Assembly: GCA_963703665.1 (NCBI GenBank) | Contig: CAVPFB010000004.1 | Location: 310,001-374,000 of the forward strand | Source: AP-15 sp963703665 | Lineage (GTDB): Bacteria > Pseudomonadota > Alphaproteobacteria > ATCC43930 > CGMCC-115725 | Direction: 5' to 3' | DNA length: 64,000 bases | Shown: positions 9,852 through 18,639 of the stretch, piece by piece | Layout: each line of letters starts with the position of its first letter | Numbering within the stretch: position 1 is the stretch's first letter | The notes under the pieces: generated by a model | Database searches by the model: none | What the model was told of the DNA's origin: nothing | What the model saw: the letters and a program-made list of their open reading frames with translations, nothing else | Made by a program: the position numbers and the translations under genes

Positions 9852-10784
9852 TCACGCCGCCATCAGCACCCGCAGATGAGCCGCGGCGCTGGCGCCGAGC
9901 GCCGCCAGATCGTAGCCGCCCTCGAGGGTCGAGACGAGCCGTCCCTGCGCATGGCGCCGGGCGAGTTCGACGAGCTTTTCGGTGACCCAGACATAATCGC
10001 TCTCGTCGAGCATCAGCTGCGCCAGCGGATCGCTGCGGTGTGCGTCGAACCCGGCCGAGATGATCACCAGCTCGGGGCGAAAGGCATCGAGCGCCGGCAG
10101 GACACGCGCTCGGTGAACGCCGGCGAAACGGCCCCGATCCCGACATCGGCCGCAGCGGCACGTTGACGATGTTGCCAACCCCGGTCTCGCTCGCCGCCCC
10201 GGTGCCGGGATAGAGCGGATACTGATGGGTCGAGGCGTAGAACAGGCTTTCGTCGGCTTCGAACGCGGCCTGCGTGCCGTTGCCGTGATGGACGTCGAAA
10301 TCGACGACCGCCACCCGCTCGAGGCCGTGCACGTCGCGGGCCCGCAAGGCGCCGATCGCGGCGTTGTTGAACAGGCAGAAACCCATCGCCCGATCGGGTT
10401 CGGCATGGTGCCCGGGCGGGCGCACCGCGCAAAAGGCATTGTCGGCCTCGCCGGCGACGACCGCGTCGACGGCGGCGATCGACCGCGCCGGCGGCGCGCA
10501 ACGCCGCTCGGCCCGAGGCCGGCGACAGCACCGTGTCGGCGTCGATCGCGACATGGCCCGTCTTCGGAACGGCGCGAGGACGCGCTCGACGTGGTGCCGC
10601 GGATGCACCCGCAGCAGATCGTCGAATCGCCGCCTCCGGCGCCTCGCGCCGCTCGAGCCGGCGAATTGCGGGCCGGAGAGCGCCGTCCAGCACCGCGCGC
10701 AAGCCGTGCCGGCGATTCGGGATGGTGGATCGCCGGGATCGTGTTCGAGACAGGCATCGAATGAGTGTAGAGCAGGGTCGTCAT
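9852..10784 (-). CDS. Histone deacetylase family protein (AcuC/class II type), several frameshifts
   Basis: These zinc-dependent amidohydrolases deacetylate proteins or polyamine-like substrates. The ATG at 10784 gives MTTLLYTH. Pieces in different frames together show the family path: LERREAPEA, HPRHHVERVLAPF, VVAGEADNAFCAVRPPGHHA (catalytic His pair), FDVHHGNGTQAAF, PLYPGTGAASETGVGNIVNV and FRPELVIISAGFDAHRSDPL, ending LEGGYDLAALGASAAAHLR. At least four or five indels separate these pieces, for example near 10105 and 10130. In many alphaproteobacteria this gene heads the xseB-ispA-dxs row, as here. It is either a heavily mis-assembled gene or a decaying one. I favour the former because every segment is still well conserved. 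Confidence 0.85.
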   Translation of the reverse strand: MTTLLYTHSMPVSNTIPAIHHPESPARLARGAGRRSPARNSPARAARGAGGGDSTICCGCIRGTTSSASSRRSEDGPCRDRRRHGAVAGLGPSGVARRRRGRSPPSTRSSPARPTMPFARCARPGTMPNPIGRWVSACSTTPRSAPCGPATCTASSGWRSSISTSITATARRPRSKPTKACSTPRPISIRSIPAPGRRARPGLATSSTCRCGRCRDRGRFAGVHRARVLPALDAFRPELVIISAGFDAHRSDPLAQLMLDESDYVWVTEKLVELARRHAQGRLVSTLEGGYDLAALGASAAAHLRVLMAA

Positions 10785-10888
10785 CGGATCTAGCCCTCGC
10801 GGGCGAGCTGCACCGAAGTGTTGCACATCCCGCCGCCGCCGTGATCGCAATCGCTACGCCGGCGTACTATCGACCGGCGCAGCATGGC

Positions 10889-11265
10889 TCAGCGGCGGCG
10901 CAGCGCGTGGAGCCCGAGCGCCGCCCAGCCGATCAGCAGTGCCGCACCGCCGAATGGCGTGACCAGGCGCCAAGCCGGTCATCTCCGCTCAGCGCCAGCG
11001 CGAACAGGCTGAAGCTGAACAGAAAGATGCCGGCGACAAAGCTCCATCCCGCGATCGATTAACCAACACACCCGGCCGATCGCTGCGCTCGGCGATCGCG
11101 GCGACGGCGAGGAGCGCCGCGGCGTGAACCATGCCGTAGAGCGCGCCGGTTCGCAGCAGCTCGGCCATCGCGCGTGTCGCCACTAGCGAGATGGGCCGCG
11201 ACCGCCCCCGCCGCAACCGACAGAAATCCGCCGATTGCCGCGGCGACGAGCCAGGCGCGGATCAT
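10889..11265 (-). CDS. DUF423 family small membrane protein (frameshifted)
   Basis: The ATG at 11265 opens MIRAWLVAAAIGGFLSVAAG with HL(A/G)S shortly after. The other-frame pieces MAELLRTGALYGMVHAAALL, FSLFALALSGD and TPFGGAALLIGWAALGLHAL then complete a four-helix membrane protein typical of DUF423. The combined length is about 123 residues, the family size. At least three indels break the frame (near 11185, 11055 and 10975). Stop TGA is at 10889. Its function is unknown. It sits between the histone deacetylase and a glycosyltransferase on the same strand. Confidence 0.75.
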
Positions 11266-11299
11266 CGCGGCCTGCTGCTGCGCAACCCGCGCGCCATCC

Positions 11300-12511
11300 C
11301 TACCTTCCCCCGCGTGCCGGAGCGCGAACGGAGGGGCGACCCTCTCGTTCGGCGAGCGCCGCGCGATAGAGCGCCAAGGTCTCGCGCGCGACGATCTCCT
11401 CGGCAAAGCTCGGCCTCGATCAAGCCGCGCCGTTGCATGTCCCATGCTCGCCAGCGCGCCGGGTCGGCGGCGAGTGCGGCGATCGCATCGGCCAGCGCGC
11501 CGACATCGCCCGGCGGCACCAGGATGCCGCTCTCGCCGTTGCCGCGAGACCGCCTCGCGGCAGCCCGGCACGTCGCTGGCAATGATCGGCCGGGCACAGG
11601 CGGCGGCTTCGAGCAGGGCTTTCGGCACCCCTTCGCCATAGGTCGAAGGCAGCACCGCGATCGCCGCGCGGCGCCACACCTCGCGCACGTCGGCGACCGG
11701 CGCCGAGCCAGCGTCACGCCGGGCTCGGCGGCAAGCGCCGACAGCGACTTGCGCCGACAGCGAGCCGGGATTGTCGGGGTCGGTCGGACCGGCCAGGATC
11801 CAGCTCGACCGGCAGGCCGCGCGCGCGCAGCAGCCGGATTGCGGCGACCGCGTCGAGCACGCCCTTGTCGCGCAGCATGCGCGAGACGAGCGCGATCGTG
11901 ACCGTGTCGGCGCCCGGCAGCGGCAGCGGGACGAAATGGCGGATGTCAACTCCCGATCCTCGGATCAGCGCGATCCGCCGCCGGCTCGATGCCGAGTGCG
12001 GCGAGGGCCGTGCCGTCTTCGGGGTTCTGGACGATCGACGCGGCCCCCGCCGTGGCCGACGGCAGCGCGCAACGCGAGGCCGAGCACCGGCCGGCGCAGC
12101 CGCGACGCCAGTCGCCTCGCCGAAAAGCCGGAACCGAGCCCCATCACCGAATCGATCGCCGCCGGCGCATCCGCCGCGCCGCGAAACGCGAGGGCCCGCG
12201 CGAGGCCGCCGAACAGCACCGGCTTCAGCGCCACGTGATGCAGAATGTCGGGCCGCTCAGCCCGGTAGAGGCGGGCGATCGCGGCGATCGCCCGCGCCGC
12301 ACCGACAGCGCCGTCGCCGCGCCGCCGCCAGGCGATCGGGCGAACCGGAGAAACCCTCGTCGGCGATCTTCGCGCCGTGCGCGCGCACCCGGGTCGCGAC
12401 GACGACCTCGAAACCGTCGTCACGCGCCGCCCTCGCGACCGGCAGGCGGTGCGAGCAGAAATACCAATCCTCGGTGACGAGAAACAGCAGCTTCGGCCGC
12501 CGCCGCGCCAT
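11300..12511 (-). CDS. Glycosyltransferase family 4 protein, several frameshifts
   Basis: The N-terminus LLFLVTEDWYFCSHRLPVA with VVVATRVRAHGAKIADEGF is typical of GT4 enzymes of polysaccharide or LPS assembly. Further pieces in shifted frames give HHVALKPVLFGGLAR, VTIALVSRMLRDKGVLD (donor-domain start), REVWRRAAIAVLPSTYGEGV and PKALLEAAACARPIIASD, the E-x7-E donor-sugar site. The end reads LALYRAALAEREGRPSV with stop at 11300. Six or more indels are needed for one frame, the highest density in the window. It is divergent from the epimerase at 12.7 kb, a frequent partner. The donor sugar is not determinable. Confidence 0.82.
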
Positions 12512-12710
12512 CGCGCATCGGACGCCGGCGGCGAGCGAGGCGTCGGATCGGATCGTACAGGGCCACTTCCCGGTCGCAGCGAAGAGGAACGAGGAGCAGG
12601 CGGCGGCCCGCTTGCCGCACTGCCTCGGCCCTCTCTAATGCATTCGCGTCGACCGATCGCTTGCGCAAATTGTCGGCTGCGGATCGGCAAACTGGCGGGG
12701 ACGAGGGCTG

Positions 12711-13673
12711 GCGCGTATCCTGGTGACCGGTGCGGCGGGTTTATCGGCTCGCGCGCTCTGCGAGCGCCTGGCGCGCCGCGGCCATGCCGTGATCGGCGCG
12801 ACGCGCGGCCCCGCCGACCCGATCGCCGGGGTCACCCTGCGCCCGCTCGGCGATATCGGCGGCACGGACCGATTGGTCGGGCATCTCGCGGCGATGCGAC
12901 ATCGTCGTCCACCTCGCCGACCAGCGCGCACCGCCCACTCAGTCCCGACCGCCGCCGAGCCGAGGCCGAAGCCGCCGCAGCACTGGCGCGCGCTGCCGCC
13001 GCCGCCGGGGTTCGCCGCTTCGTCCATGTCAGCTCGATCAGGGCGATGGGAGCGTCAACGCCGCCCGGGAGCGCCGCTGCGGGCCACCGACCCGCCGCTG
13101 CCGGCGGATCCCTATGGCCGCGCCAAGCTGGCGATCGAAGAGGCGCTCTGCGCCGCGGCTGCGGATGAGTCCGCGCTCGACCTCGTCATGCTGCGGCCGC
13201 CGCTGGTCTATGGACCCGGGGTCAAGGGAAATCTGCGCGCGCTGATCCGGCTTGCTCGCGAGCGGGCTGCCATTGCCGTTCGCCGGCATCGACAACCGCC
13301 GCAGTCTGATCTTTCTCGATAACCTCGTCGATCTTCGTCGCCGCTCGCCTGTACGCATCCTGCGCTCGGGCGCGGCGATGCCGGCGGCCGTGTGTTGCTG
13401 GCGCGCGATATGGCCGATCTGTCGACCCCGGAATTGATCCGCTCGCTGGCAGCCGGGCTCGGACGCACGGCGCGGCTGTTCGCCGTTCCGGCCGCGCTGC
13501 CTTCGCGGCGCTCTGCCCGGTTCCGGCGCTGGGGCCGGCGGTCGGCGCGGCTGACCTCGTCCTTGCAGGTCGACGACAGCGAGACGCGCCGCGCGCTCGG
13601 CTGGTCGCCCGTGGTCGCCGCCGAAGCCGGGCTCGCGGCGACGGCGCGCGCTTATGCCCGGCAACGGCGATAA
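12711..13673 (+). CDS. NAD-dependent epimerase/dehydratase family protein (frameshifted)
   Basis: The start region reads LARILVTGAAG-FIGSRALCERLA, a Rossmann GxxGxxG nucleotide-binding motif interrupted by a lost G near 12740. Downstream pieces give VVHLAD near 12910, VRRFVHVSSIRAMG near 13020, DPYGRAKLAIEEALC (the YxxxK catalytic motif) near 13110, and LRPPLVYGPGVKGNL. The last part runs from LLARDMADLSTPELIRSLA to ATARAYARQRR with stop at 13673. It matches extended SDR nucleotide-sugar epimerases. No in-frame ATG precedes the Rossmann motif, so the exact start is uncertain. It likely acts with the divergent GT4 on a surface polysaccharide (inference). Confidence 0.8.
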
Positions 13674-13730
13674 GCGAACGCTGACCCCTCGACGGCGTTA
13701 TCCTAAGGGTATCGCCGACTGGAGAAGAGC

Positions 13731-14042
13731 ATGACCGGCCTCACCGAAGACACCGCACTGATCCGCCACGCCATCGCCTATGTGATCGAGCTCTTACCGC
13801 GAGCTCAGCGCGGAAAACGGCGCGCCCAGCCTCGGCACGCAGAACCAGGCGGTCGACTTCATCCTCGCCGACCCGAACTGCGCCTCGCGGTCAAAGAATG
13901 GGGCGAACGCGCTCGAACCGACGAAGCGACGACGAGCGCCGCCGCAGCGTTGCCCTTCGACGAAGCCTATCGCCGGATCGGCGCCTTTCTTGCGATCGGT
14001 CATGGAACCGCCGGTCTTCGGCCGGCGCAAAGATCGGACTGA
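13731..14042 (+). CDS. Small hypothetical protein (frameshifted)
   Basis: A GGAGAAGAG ribosome site stands just before the ATG at 13731. The start MTGLTEDTALIRHAIAYVIE is coherent. A +1 near 13793 is needed to continue as YRELSAENGAPSLGTQNQ and AVDFILADPNC. The original frame then resumes as LAVKEWGERARTDEA and PFDEAYRRIGAF, with stop at 14042. Total is about 103 residues, mainly helical, with no signal peptide or membrane segment. I do not recognise the family. Confidence 0.45.
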   Translation: MTGLTEDTALIRHAIAYVIELLPRAQRGKRRAQPRHAEPGGRLHPRRPELRLAVKEWGERARTDEATTSAAAALPFDEAYRRIGAFLAIGHGTAGLRPAQRSD

Positions 14043-14111
14043 TCGGCGCGATATTTGCGCGACAGCCGCGCTATATCGGCACGAGACTGTCGGTCGACGG
14101 AGGAGAGCGCC

Positions 14112-14601
14112 GTGCCGAGCTTCGACATCGTCTCGCGGATCGATCTCGCCGAGGTCGACAATGCCGTCGCCGGAATAATCCGCGAGATCGCGACGCGGTT
14201 CGACTTCAAGGGCAGCAAATGCTCGATCGAGCGCAACGAGGGCGGCGCTGAGCCTTGCTCGCCGACGACGATCTCAAGCTGAAGCAGATGCACGAATTGC
14301 TAAAGGTCCACATGACCCGGCGCAAGGTCGAGCCCGGCGCGCTCGACTACAAGCCGCCGGAAAAGGCTTCGGGCAATACCGTGCGCCAGACGATCGCGCT
14401 GCGCCAGGGGGTCGACGCCGACCTCGCCCGCCAGCTGATCCGCGAAATCAAGGACAAGCAAGCTCAAGGTGCAGGTGTCGATCCAGGGCGACGAATTGCG
14501 CGTGACCGGCAAGAAGCGCGACGATCTGCAGGATGCGATCGCCGTCGATCCGCGGCCTCAAGATCGAGCAGCCGCTGCAATACGTCAATTTTCGCGAGTA
14601 G
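14112..14601 (+). CDS. yajQ: YajQ family cyclic-di-GMP-binding / nucleotide-binding protein, four +1 insertions
   Basis: YajQ (UPF0234) proteins bind nucleotides, and some bind cyclic-di-GMP. The GTG at 14112 follows GGAGGAGAG and gives PSFDIVSRIDLAEVDNAV, then TRFDFKGSKCSIERNEG, KQMHELLKVHMTRRKVEPG, NTVRQTIALRQGVDADLAR and LKIEQPLQYVNFRE with stop at 14601. The span is 490 bases while the normal gene is 486. Exactly four single-base insertions (near 14247, 14264, 14460 and 14545) reconcile the two. This is the clearest case showing that the indels are insertions. The gene itself is surely functional in the organism. Confidence 0.9.
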
Positions 14602-14678
14602 ACCCGTGCTCGGCCGGCCGCGGCCGCGCCCGGCGCTTGCTCGCCGCCGCCGCCAGCGGCTATTAAACGAGACGCCTC

Positions 14679-14754
14679 GTCCCCTTCGTCTAGAGGCCCA
14701 GGACACCGCCCTCTCACGGCGGCAACACCGGTTCGAATCCGGTAGGGGACGCCA
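14679..14754 (+). tRNA. tRNA-Glu (anticodon CTC)
   Basis: A 76-base cloverleaf: acceptor GTCCCCT pairs with AGGGGAC, the anticodon stem CCGCC/GGCGG encloses the loop CTCTCAC with anticodon CTC, and the T-arm is ACCGG-TTCGAAT-CCGGT. The encoded CCA end is at 14752-14754. The left side of a region with an integrase remnant begins here, but no repeat of the tRNA 3' end was found nearby. Confidence 0.95.
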
Positions 14755-15253
14755 GGGATTTCAAGGGCTTACAAGACGAAATCGGAGAGGCTATCAACAT
14801 CTGACCAATATATGGAATTGGACGGTGGTAGACGCGCCTCGCCTGCGGCATCCCGCTGCACCAGGTGTCCGGACAAAAAAGAAAAGCCCCGCAGCGGGAA
14901 GCGCGGGGCGAGTGAGCGCGGGAGGAATGCGCTCGCTTGGTTTCTATCGCGTCGGCTGGCGCCGCATCCCCGCATCTTCCGCGGCATCCGGCCGCACATT
15001 GCCTTCCCCAAATCACCTCTGTTGGATTTCACAGACCCGCGGCCCGGCCGCCTCACGCTATGCGGATGCCTGCGGCGTCGTGCCGTCGGGCGAGGCCGAG
15101 CCGGCCGCGGGTGCCTCACCAAGTTCTGCATGCTGTAGCGGTATCCTGCCGCACCCGCGCCTTTTCGCGCCGGCCGCGATCCGGCTGGGCATAATCTTCC
15201 GTTGAATGAAAAAGGCGCCGCGGAGAAGCCGTGCGCCGAACGGGAGGGTCGCC
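14755..15253. other. Region between tRNA-Glu and the PEP-CTERM-like gene
   Basis: Five hundred bases without a convincing gene. It holds a minus-strand intrinsic terminator near 14875-14909 with no recognisable gene upstream of it, and some low-complexity frames. It looks like residual DNA from an excised or deleted insertion. Confidence 0.4.
14875..14909 (-). terminator. Intrinsic terminator on the minus strand (orphan)
   Basis: On the minus strand a GCCCCGC/GCGGGGC hairpin (14886-14892 with 14903-14909) is followed by CTTTTCTTTTTTG, a classical Rho-independent terminator. No minus-strand gene is readable directly upstream (15.0-15.2 kb), so it may be the surviving end of a deleted gene. 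Confidence 0.6.
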
Positions 15254-15964
15254 ATGATGTGTCGCGCCGCTTATGCGCTGGCCGCTGGTCTTTGCTGTGC
15301 CGGGCTCGCCGCCTCGGCTCAGGCTTATCCGCTGGTTACGTACACGTGGGAGAACCTTTCTGCGGTATATGATTCGGCTACCCAAGGCGATATACCTCTG
15401 ACTGATCCGCTCACGCTGTCATTCACTGTTGCCGCTGTTGACACGGTCAACGGTTTTGTCTCAATCAACGCGAATAGCAATTTTGCTCCCAGGAGCGATC
15501 CAACGATCGCTTATCCATTTCCGGCAAGCCTGCCCTCGTTCTCGATGCAGCTCGCTTCCGATCCATCCGCTCCGCCTAATCTTCTCAATATAACAGAGGC
15601 AAGCTTTACTAACGAACATAGTATCTCAAATGGAGTGGAAGAAGGCTTTCCGCTCTGGCAATTCTCCCTCACTGCTGATCCGGCTTATGACACCGCAACG
15701 CTTGAGCTATTTTTCGACGGAAACGACTCGTATTATATTGCAGCCCCACCGCCCGGTAATCCCGATGCCGTTTTCAGCACCGACGAGGTAACGACGGTTG
15801 AATATGTGGCCGATTTCTTGCAGGGCACTATATATGACACCGGCATGCTGGTGGCGAGCCCAGCAGTCCCGGAGCCGCCGAGCGCGTCGCTGCTGCTGAC
15901 GGGACTCGCCGGGCTCGGAATGCTCGGGCTGGTCTTCAGGGCGATCATGATGTCGAGCATCTGA
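15254..15964 (+). CDS. PEP-CTERM-like exported protein with a replaced C-terminal end
   Basis: GGGAGGG lies five bases before paired ATGs at 15254/15257. The protein starts with a signal peptide (MMCRAAYALAAGLCCAGLAA, cleaved after SAQA). A beta-rich body of unknown function follows, and near residue 208 comes VPEPPSASLLLTGLAGLG, the Pro-Glu-Pro motif and membrane helix that exosortase/archaeosortase systems use for sorting. The usual Arg-rich end is absent. After MLGLVF the frame enters antisense integrase sequence and ends RAIMMSSI. The gene is clearly lower in G+C than its neighbours, a sign of transfer. The exosortase itself is not in the window. Confidence 0.7.
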   Translation: MMCRAAYALAAGLCCAGLAASAQAYPLVTYTWENLSAVYDSATQGDIPLTDPLTLSFTVAAVDTVNGFVSINANSNFAPRSDPTIAYPFPASLPSFSMQLASDPSAPPNLLNITEASFTNEHSISNGVEEGFPLWQFSLTADPAYDTATLELFFDGNDSYYIAAPPPGNPDAVFSTDEVTTVEYVADFLQGTIYDTGMLVASPAVPEPPSASLLLTGLAGLGMLGLVFRAIMMSSI

Positions 15965-16792
15965 CGCGACAGATAGACGTTGTGCGCCTTCGAGCGCTTC
16001 ATCCGCTCCTTCGGGATCGTCCAGACAGCGTTCTCGAAATCGACCTCGTCCCAGATGGCATCCTGCAGCTCGCTCTTGCGCACCATCGGTCTGCAGGTAG
16101 AGGCGCATGCCGAGCCGGATGGTCGGCAGCGTCGCCACCTTCTCGAGCAGCTTGAGCATGACCCTGATCTCGGTCGGCGAGAGCGACCGGTCCTTCGGCA
16201 CGAAGGTCGCGATCGAGGCAGGCCCGACATCGTCAGCGGGGTTGGCGACCTTCTCGCCGTGCAGGATCGCGAAACCGTAGATCTGCTTGACGATGTCGCG
16301 GACATGGATCGCCGTCGCCGGCGCGCCGCGCTCGACGATTGCGCCGCAATGAGCCCGCAGGTCATCCGGCGTGATTTCCGTCAGCAGCCTGTTGCGCCAC
16401 ACGGGTAGCAGCTCGCGCTCGAAGATCGACCGGCGCATCGCCCGCGTGCTGTCCGCCATCGGCGCCGCGGTCAGCCATTTCTCGCCGAACTCGCCAAAGC
16501 TCTTCGCTTCCAGGAGCCGACGCTTCTCCCGCTGCTTTTCAATCGCCGGCGATCGCCCTCGCCGATGGCCCGCTTGGCGTCGATGCACAGCTCTCGCGCC
16601 CGAGCGAGCGACAGCCCGGCGGGCCGTACTTGCCGAACGTGACGGTCTCGCGCCGTCCGTTCATGCCGGTAGTCCAGCCGAAAAGTGAGGCGTCCCTGAC
16701 GGCTGCACGAGCACATACATGCCGTCCCGGTCCGTCACCTTGTAAATTTTCTCTTTTGGTTTCAGATGCTTAAGGGCTGCATCCGTCAGCAT
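15930..16792 (-). pseudogene. Tyrosine-type (P4-like) integrase, 3' end missing and frameshifted
   Basis: The ATG at 16792 follows GAGGAGGTG and gives MLTDAALKHLKPKEKIYKV, then TFRLDYR, REKRRLLEAKSFGEFGEKW, the core-binding region RSIFERELLPVWRNRLLTEI and LHGEKVANPADDV, and the first catalytic arginine in QTMVRKSELQDA. The frame continues through AHNVYLSRQMLDIMIALK and then stops resembling an integrase at about 15935, where it meets the PEP-CTERM-like gene head-on. The HxxR box and the tyrosine nucleophile are missing, so it cannot recombine DNA. Small +1 breaks lie near 16690, 16670, 16550 and 16085. It lies directly downstream of guaA in the same orientation, the layout of guaA-integrated islands. 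Confidence 0.85.
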
Positions 16793-16815
16793 TTGGCACA
16801 CCTCCTCGAAAAAAC

Positions 16816-16971
16816 GACCGTCAGGCCATTTTCGGGCATCCTCATGACAAAATCTTTTTCTTTCAGTCAGTTAGTCGGAAAAAAAGACCGTCAGAGGCGC
16901 TCTGACCCTGACGGTATCGGATGAAGTTGAGATTGCGCAATAGGGGCGACGACCGTCAGCCAGTCCGTCAG
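16816..16971. repeat. Cluster of GACCGTCAG repeats between integrase and guaA
   Basis: Three exact direct copies of GACCGTCAG are at 16816-16824, 16886-16894 and 16951-16959. A one-mismatch copy GTCCGTCAG is at 16963-16971, and an inverted copy CTGACGGT at 16908-16915. The first two copies also share a preceding A-run. They fill the space between the integrase start and the guaA stop, where arm-type recombinase or excisionase sites are expected (inference). Confidence 0.65.
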
Positions 16972-17088
16972 ATCGCGATCTCTGCCGGCCGATAGTCCCC
17001 GAAAGGTAGCTGACTGATTTTATTATGTGTTATCAGTGTGTTATGGAGGTTTCAGGGATGCTGTGGGATACCCTGGGATGGGCCAAAA

Positions 17089-18639
17089 TCATTCCCACTC
17101 GATCGTGCCCGGGCGGTTTTGAGGTGATGTCGTAGACGACGCGGTTGATGCCGCGCACCTCGTTGATGATGCGGGTCGCGGCGCGGCCGAGAAATTCGTG
17201 CGAGAACGGGAAGGTGTCGGCGGTCATCCCGTCGGTCGAGGTCACCGCGCGCAGGGCGCAGGCGTAGTCGTAGGTGCGCGCGTCGCCCATCACGCCGACG
17301 CTGCGCACCGGCAGCAGCACGGCAAAGGCCTGCCAGATCGCGTCGTAGAGCCCGGCGTTGCGGATCTCCTCGATAAAGACCGCATCGGCCTTGCGCAGGA
17401 TTTCGAGCTTGTCGCGGGTGACCTCGCCGGGGATGCGGATCGCCAGACCCGGGCCCGGGGAACGGGTGGCGGCCGACGAGCCGTTCGGGCAGGCCGAGCT
17501 CGCGGCCCAATTCGCGCACCTCGTCCTTGAACAATTCGCGCAACGGCTCGACCAGCTTCAACTTCATGCGCTCGGGCAGGCCGCCGACATTGTGGTGCGA
17601 CTTGATCGTGACCGACGGGCCGCCGATGGCACTCGTCGACTCGATCACGTCGGGGTAGAGCGTCCCCTGCGCGAGGAACTCGACGTCGCCGAGCTTCTGC
17701 GCCTCCTCGTCGAACACGTCGATAAAGGCGGCGCCGATCCTCTTGCGCTTTTCTTCGGGATCGGTGACGCCGGCGAGCCTCGCCAGAAACAGGTCGCCGG
17801 CGTCGCGATGGACCAGCGGGATGTTGTAGTGGCGGCGGAACAGGTCGACGACCTCCTCGGCTTCGCCGGCGCGCAGCAGCCCGGTGTCGACAAAGATGCA
17901 GGTCAGCTGGTCGCCGACCGCCTCGTGCAGCAACGCCGCGGCGACCGCCGAATCGACGCCGCCCGACAGGCCGCAGACGACGTTGCCGTGACCGACCTGT
18001 TCGCGGATGCGGTCGATCGCATCGGCGCGGAACACGGCCATCGTCCAGTCGCCGCGGCAGCCGGCCACCTTGTGGGTGAAGTTGCGCAGCAGTTCCGCCC
18101 CCTGCGGCGTGTGCGCGACCTCGGGATGAAACAGAACGCCGTAAAACCGCCGCTCGTCGTCGGCGATCGCGGCAAAGGGGGCGGCTTCGCTGGCGGCGAC
18201 CGCGCGGAAGCCGGCCGGCAGCGCATCGACCTTGTCGCCGTGGCTCATCCACACCTGCGCGCGCTCGCCCTTGGGCCACAGCCCGTCGAACAGCAGGCAG
18301 TCGTCGAGAATGTCGACAAAGGCGCGGCCGAACTCCTGATGCTCGCTCAACGCGACGCGGCCGCCCAATTCGTCGCACATCGTCTGCATGCCGTAGCAGA
18401 TGCCGAGCACCGGCACGCCGAGGCGAAAGACGATCGCGGGCGCGCGCGGCGCGGCGCCCTCGGTCACCGAGGCCGGCCCGCCCGACAGGATGATCGCGCG
18501 CGGATCGAAGTCGCGGACCTGCGTCCTCGCCGATCGTGTACGGGTGGATCTCGCAATAGACCCCGCTCTCGCGCACCCGGCGCGCGATCAGCTGGGTCAC
18601 CTGGCTGCCGAAATCGAGGATCAGGATGCGGTCGGGCAT
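17089..18639 (-). CDS. guaA: GMP synthase (glutamine-hydrolysing), three +1 insertions
   Basis: GuaA converts XMP to GMP with glutamine and ATP. The ATG at 18639 gives MPDRILILDFGSQVTQLIAR. The amidotransferase nucleophile is in LGICYGMQTM, and the P-loop of the synthase domain is GLSGGVDSAVAAALL. Breaks lie near 18527 (gene-strand GACGCAGGTC), 17462 (GGGTCTGGCG, after HPFPGPG) and 17105 (CCCGGGCACG). Removing one base at each gives an end SKPPGTIEWE with stop at 17089 and a length of 515 residues, exactly normal. The ATG overlaps the rsmB stop by one base (TAATG). Its 3' end is adjacent to an integrase remnant. Confidence 0.96.

Noticed and set aside
17020..17091. A second copy of the guaA 3' end as attR
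   Set aside because: I looked for repeats of the last 20 bases of guaA in the rest of the window and saw none, so only one attachment side can be proposed.
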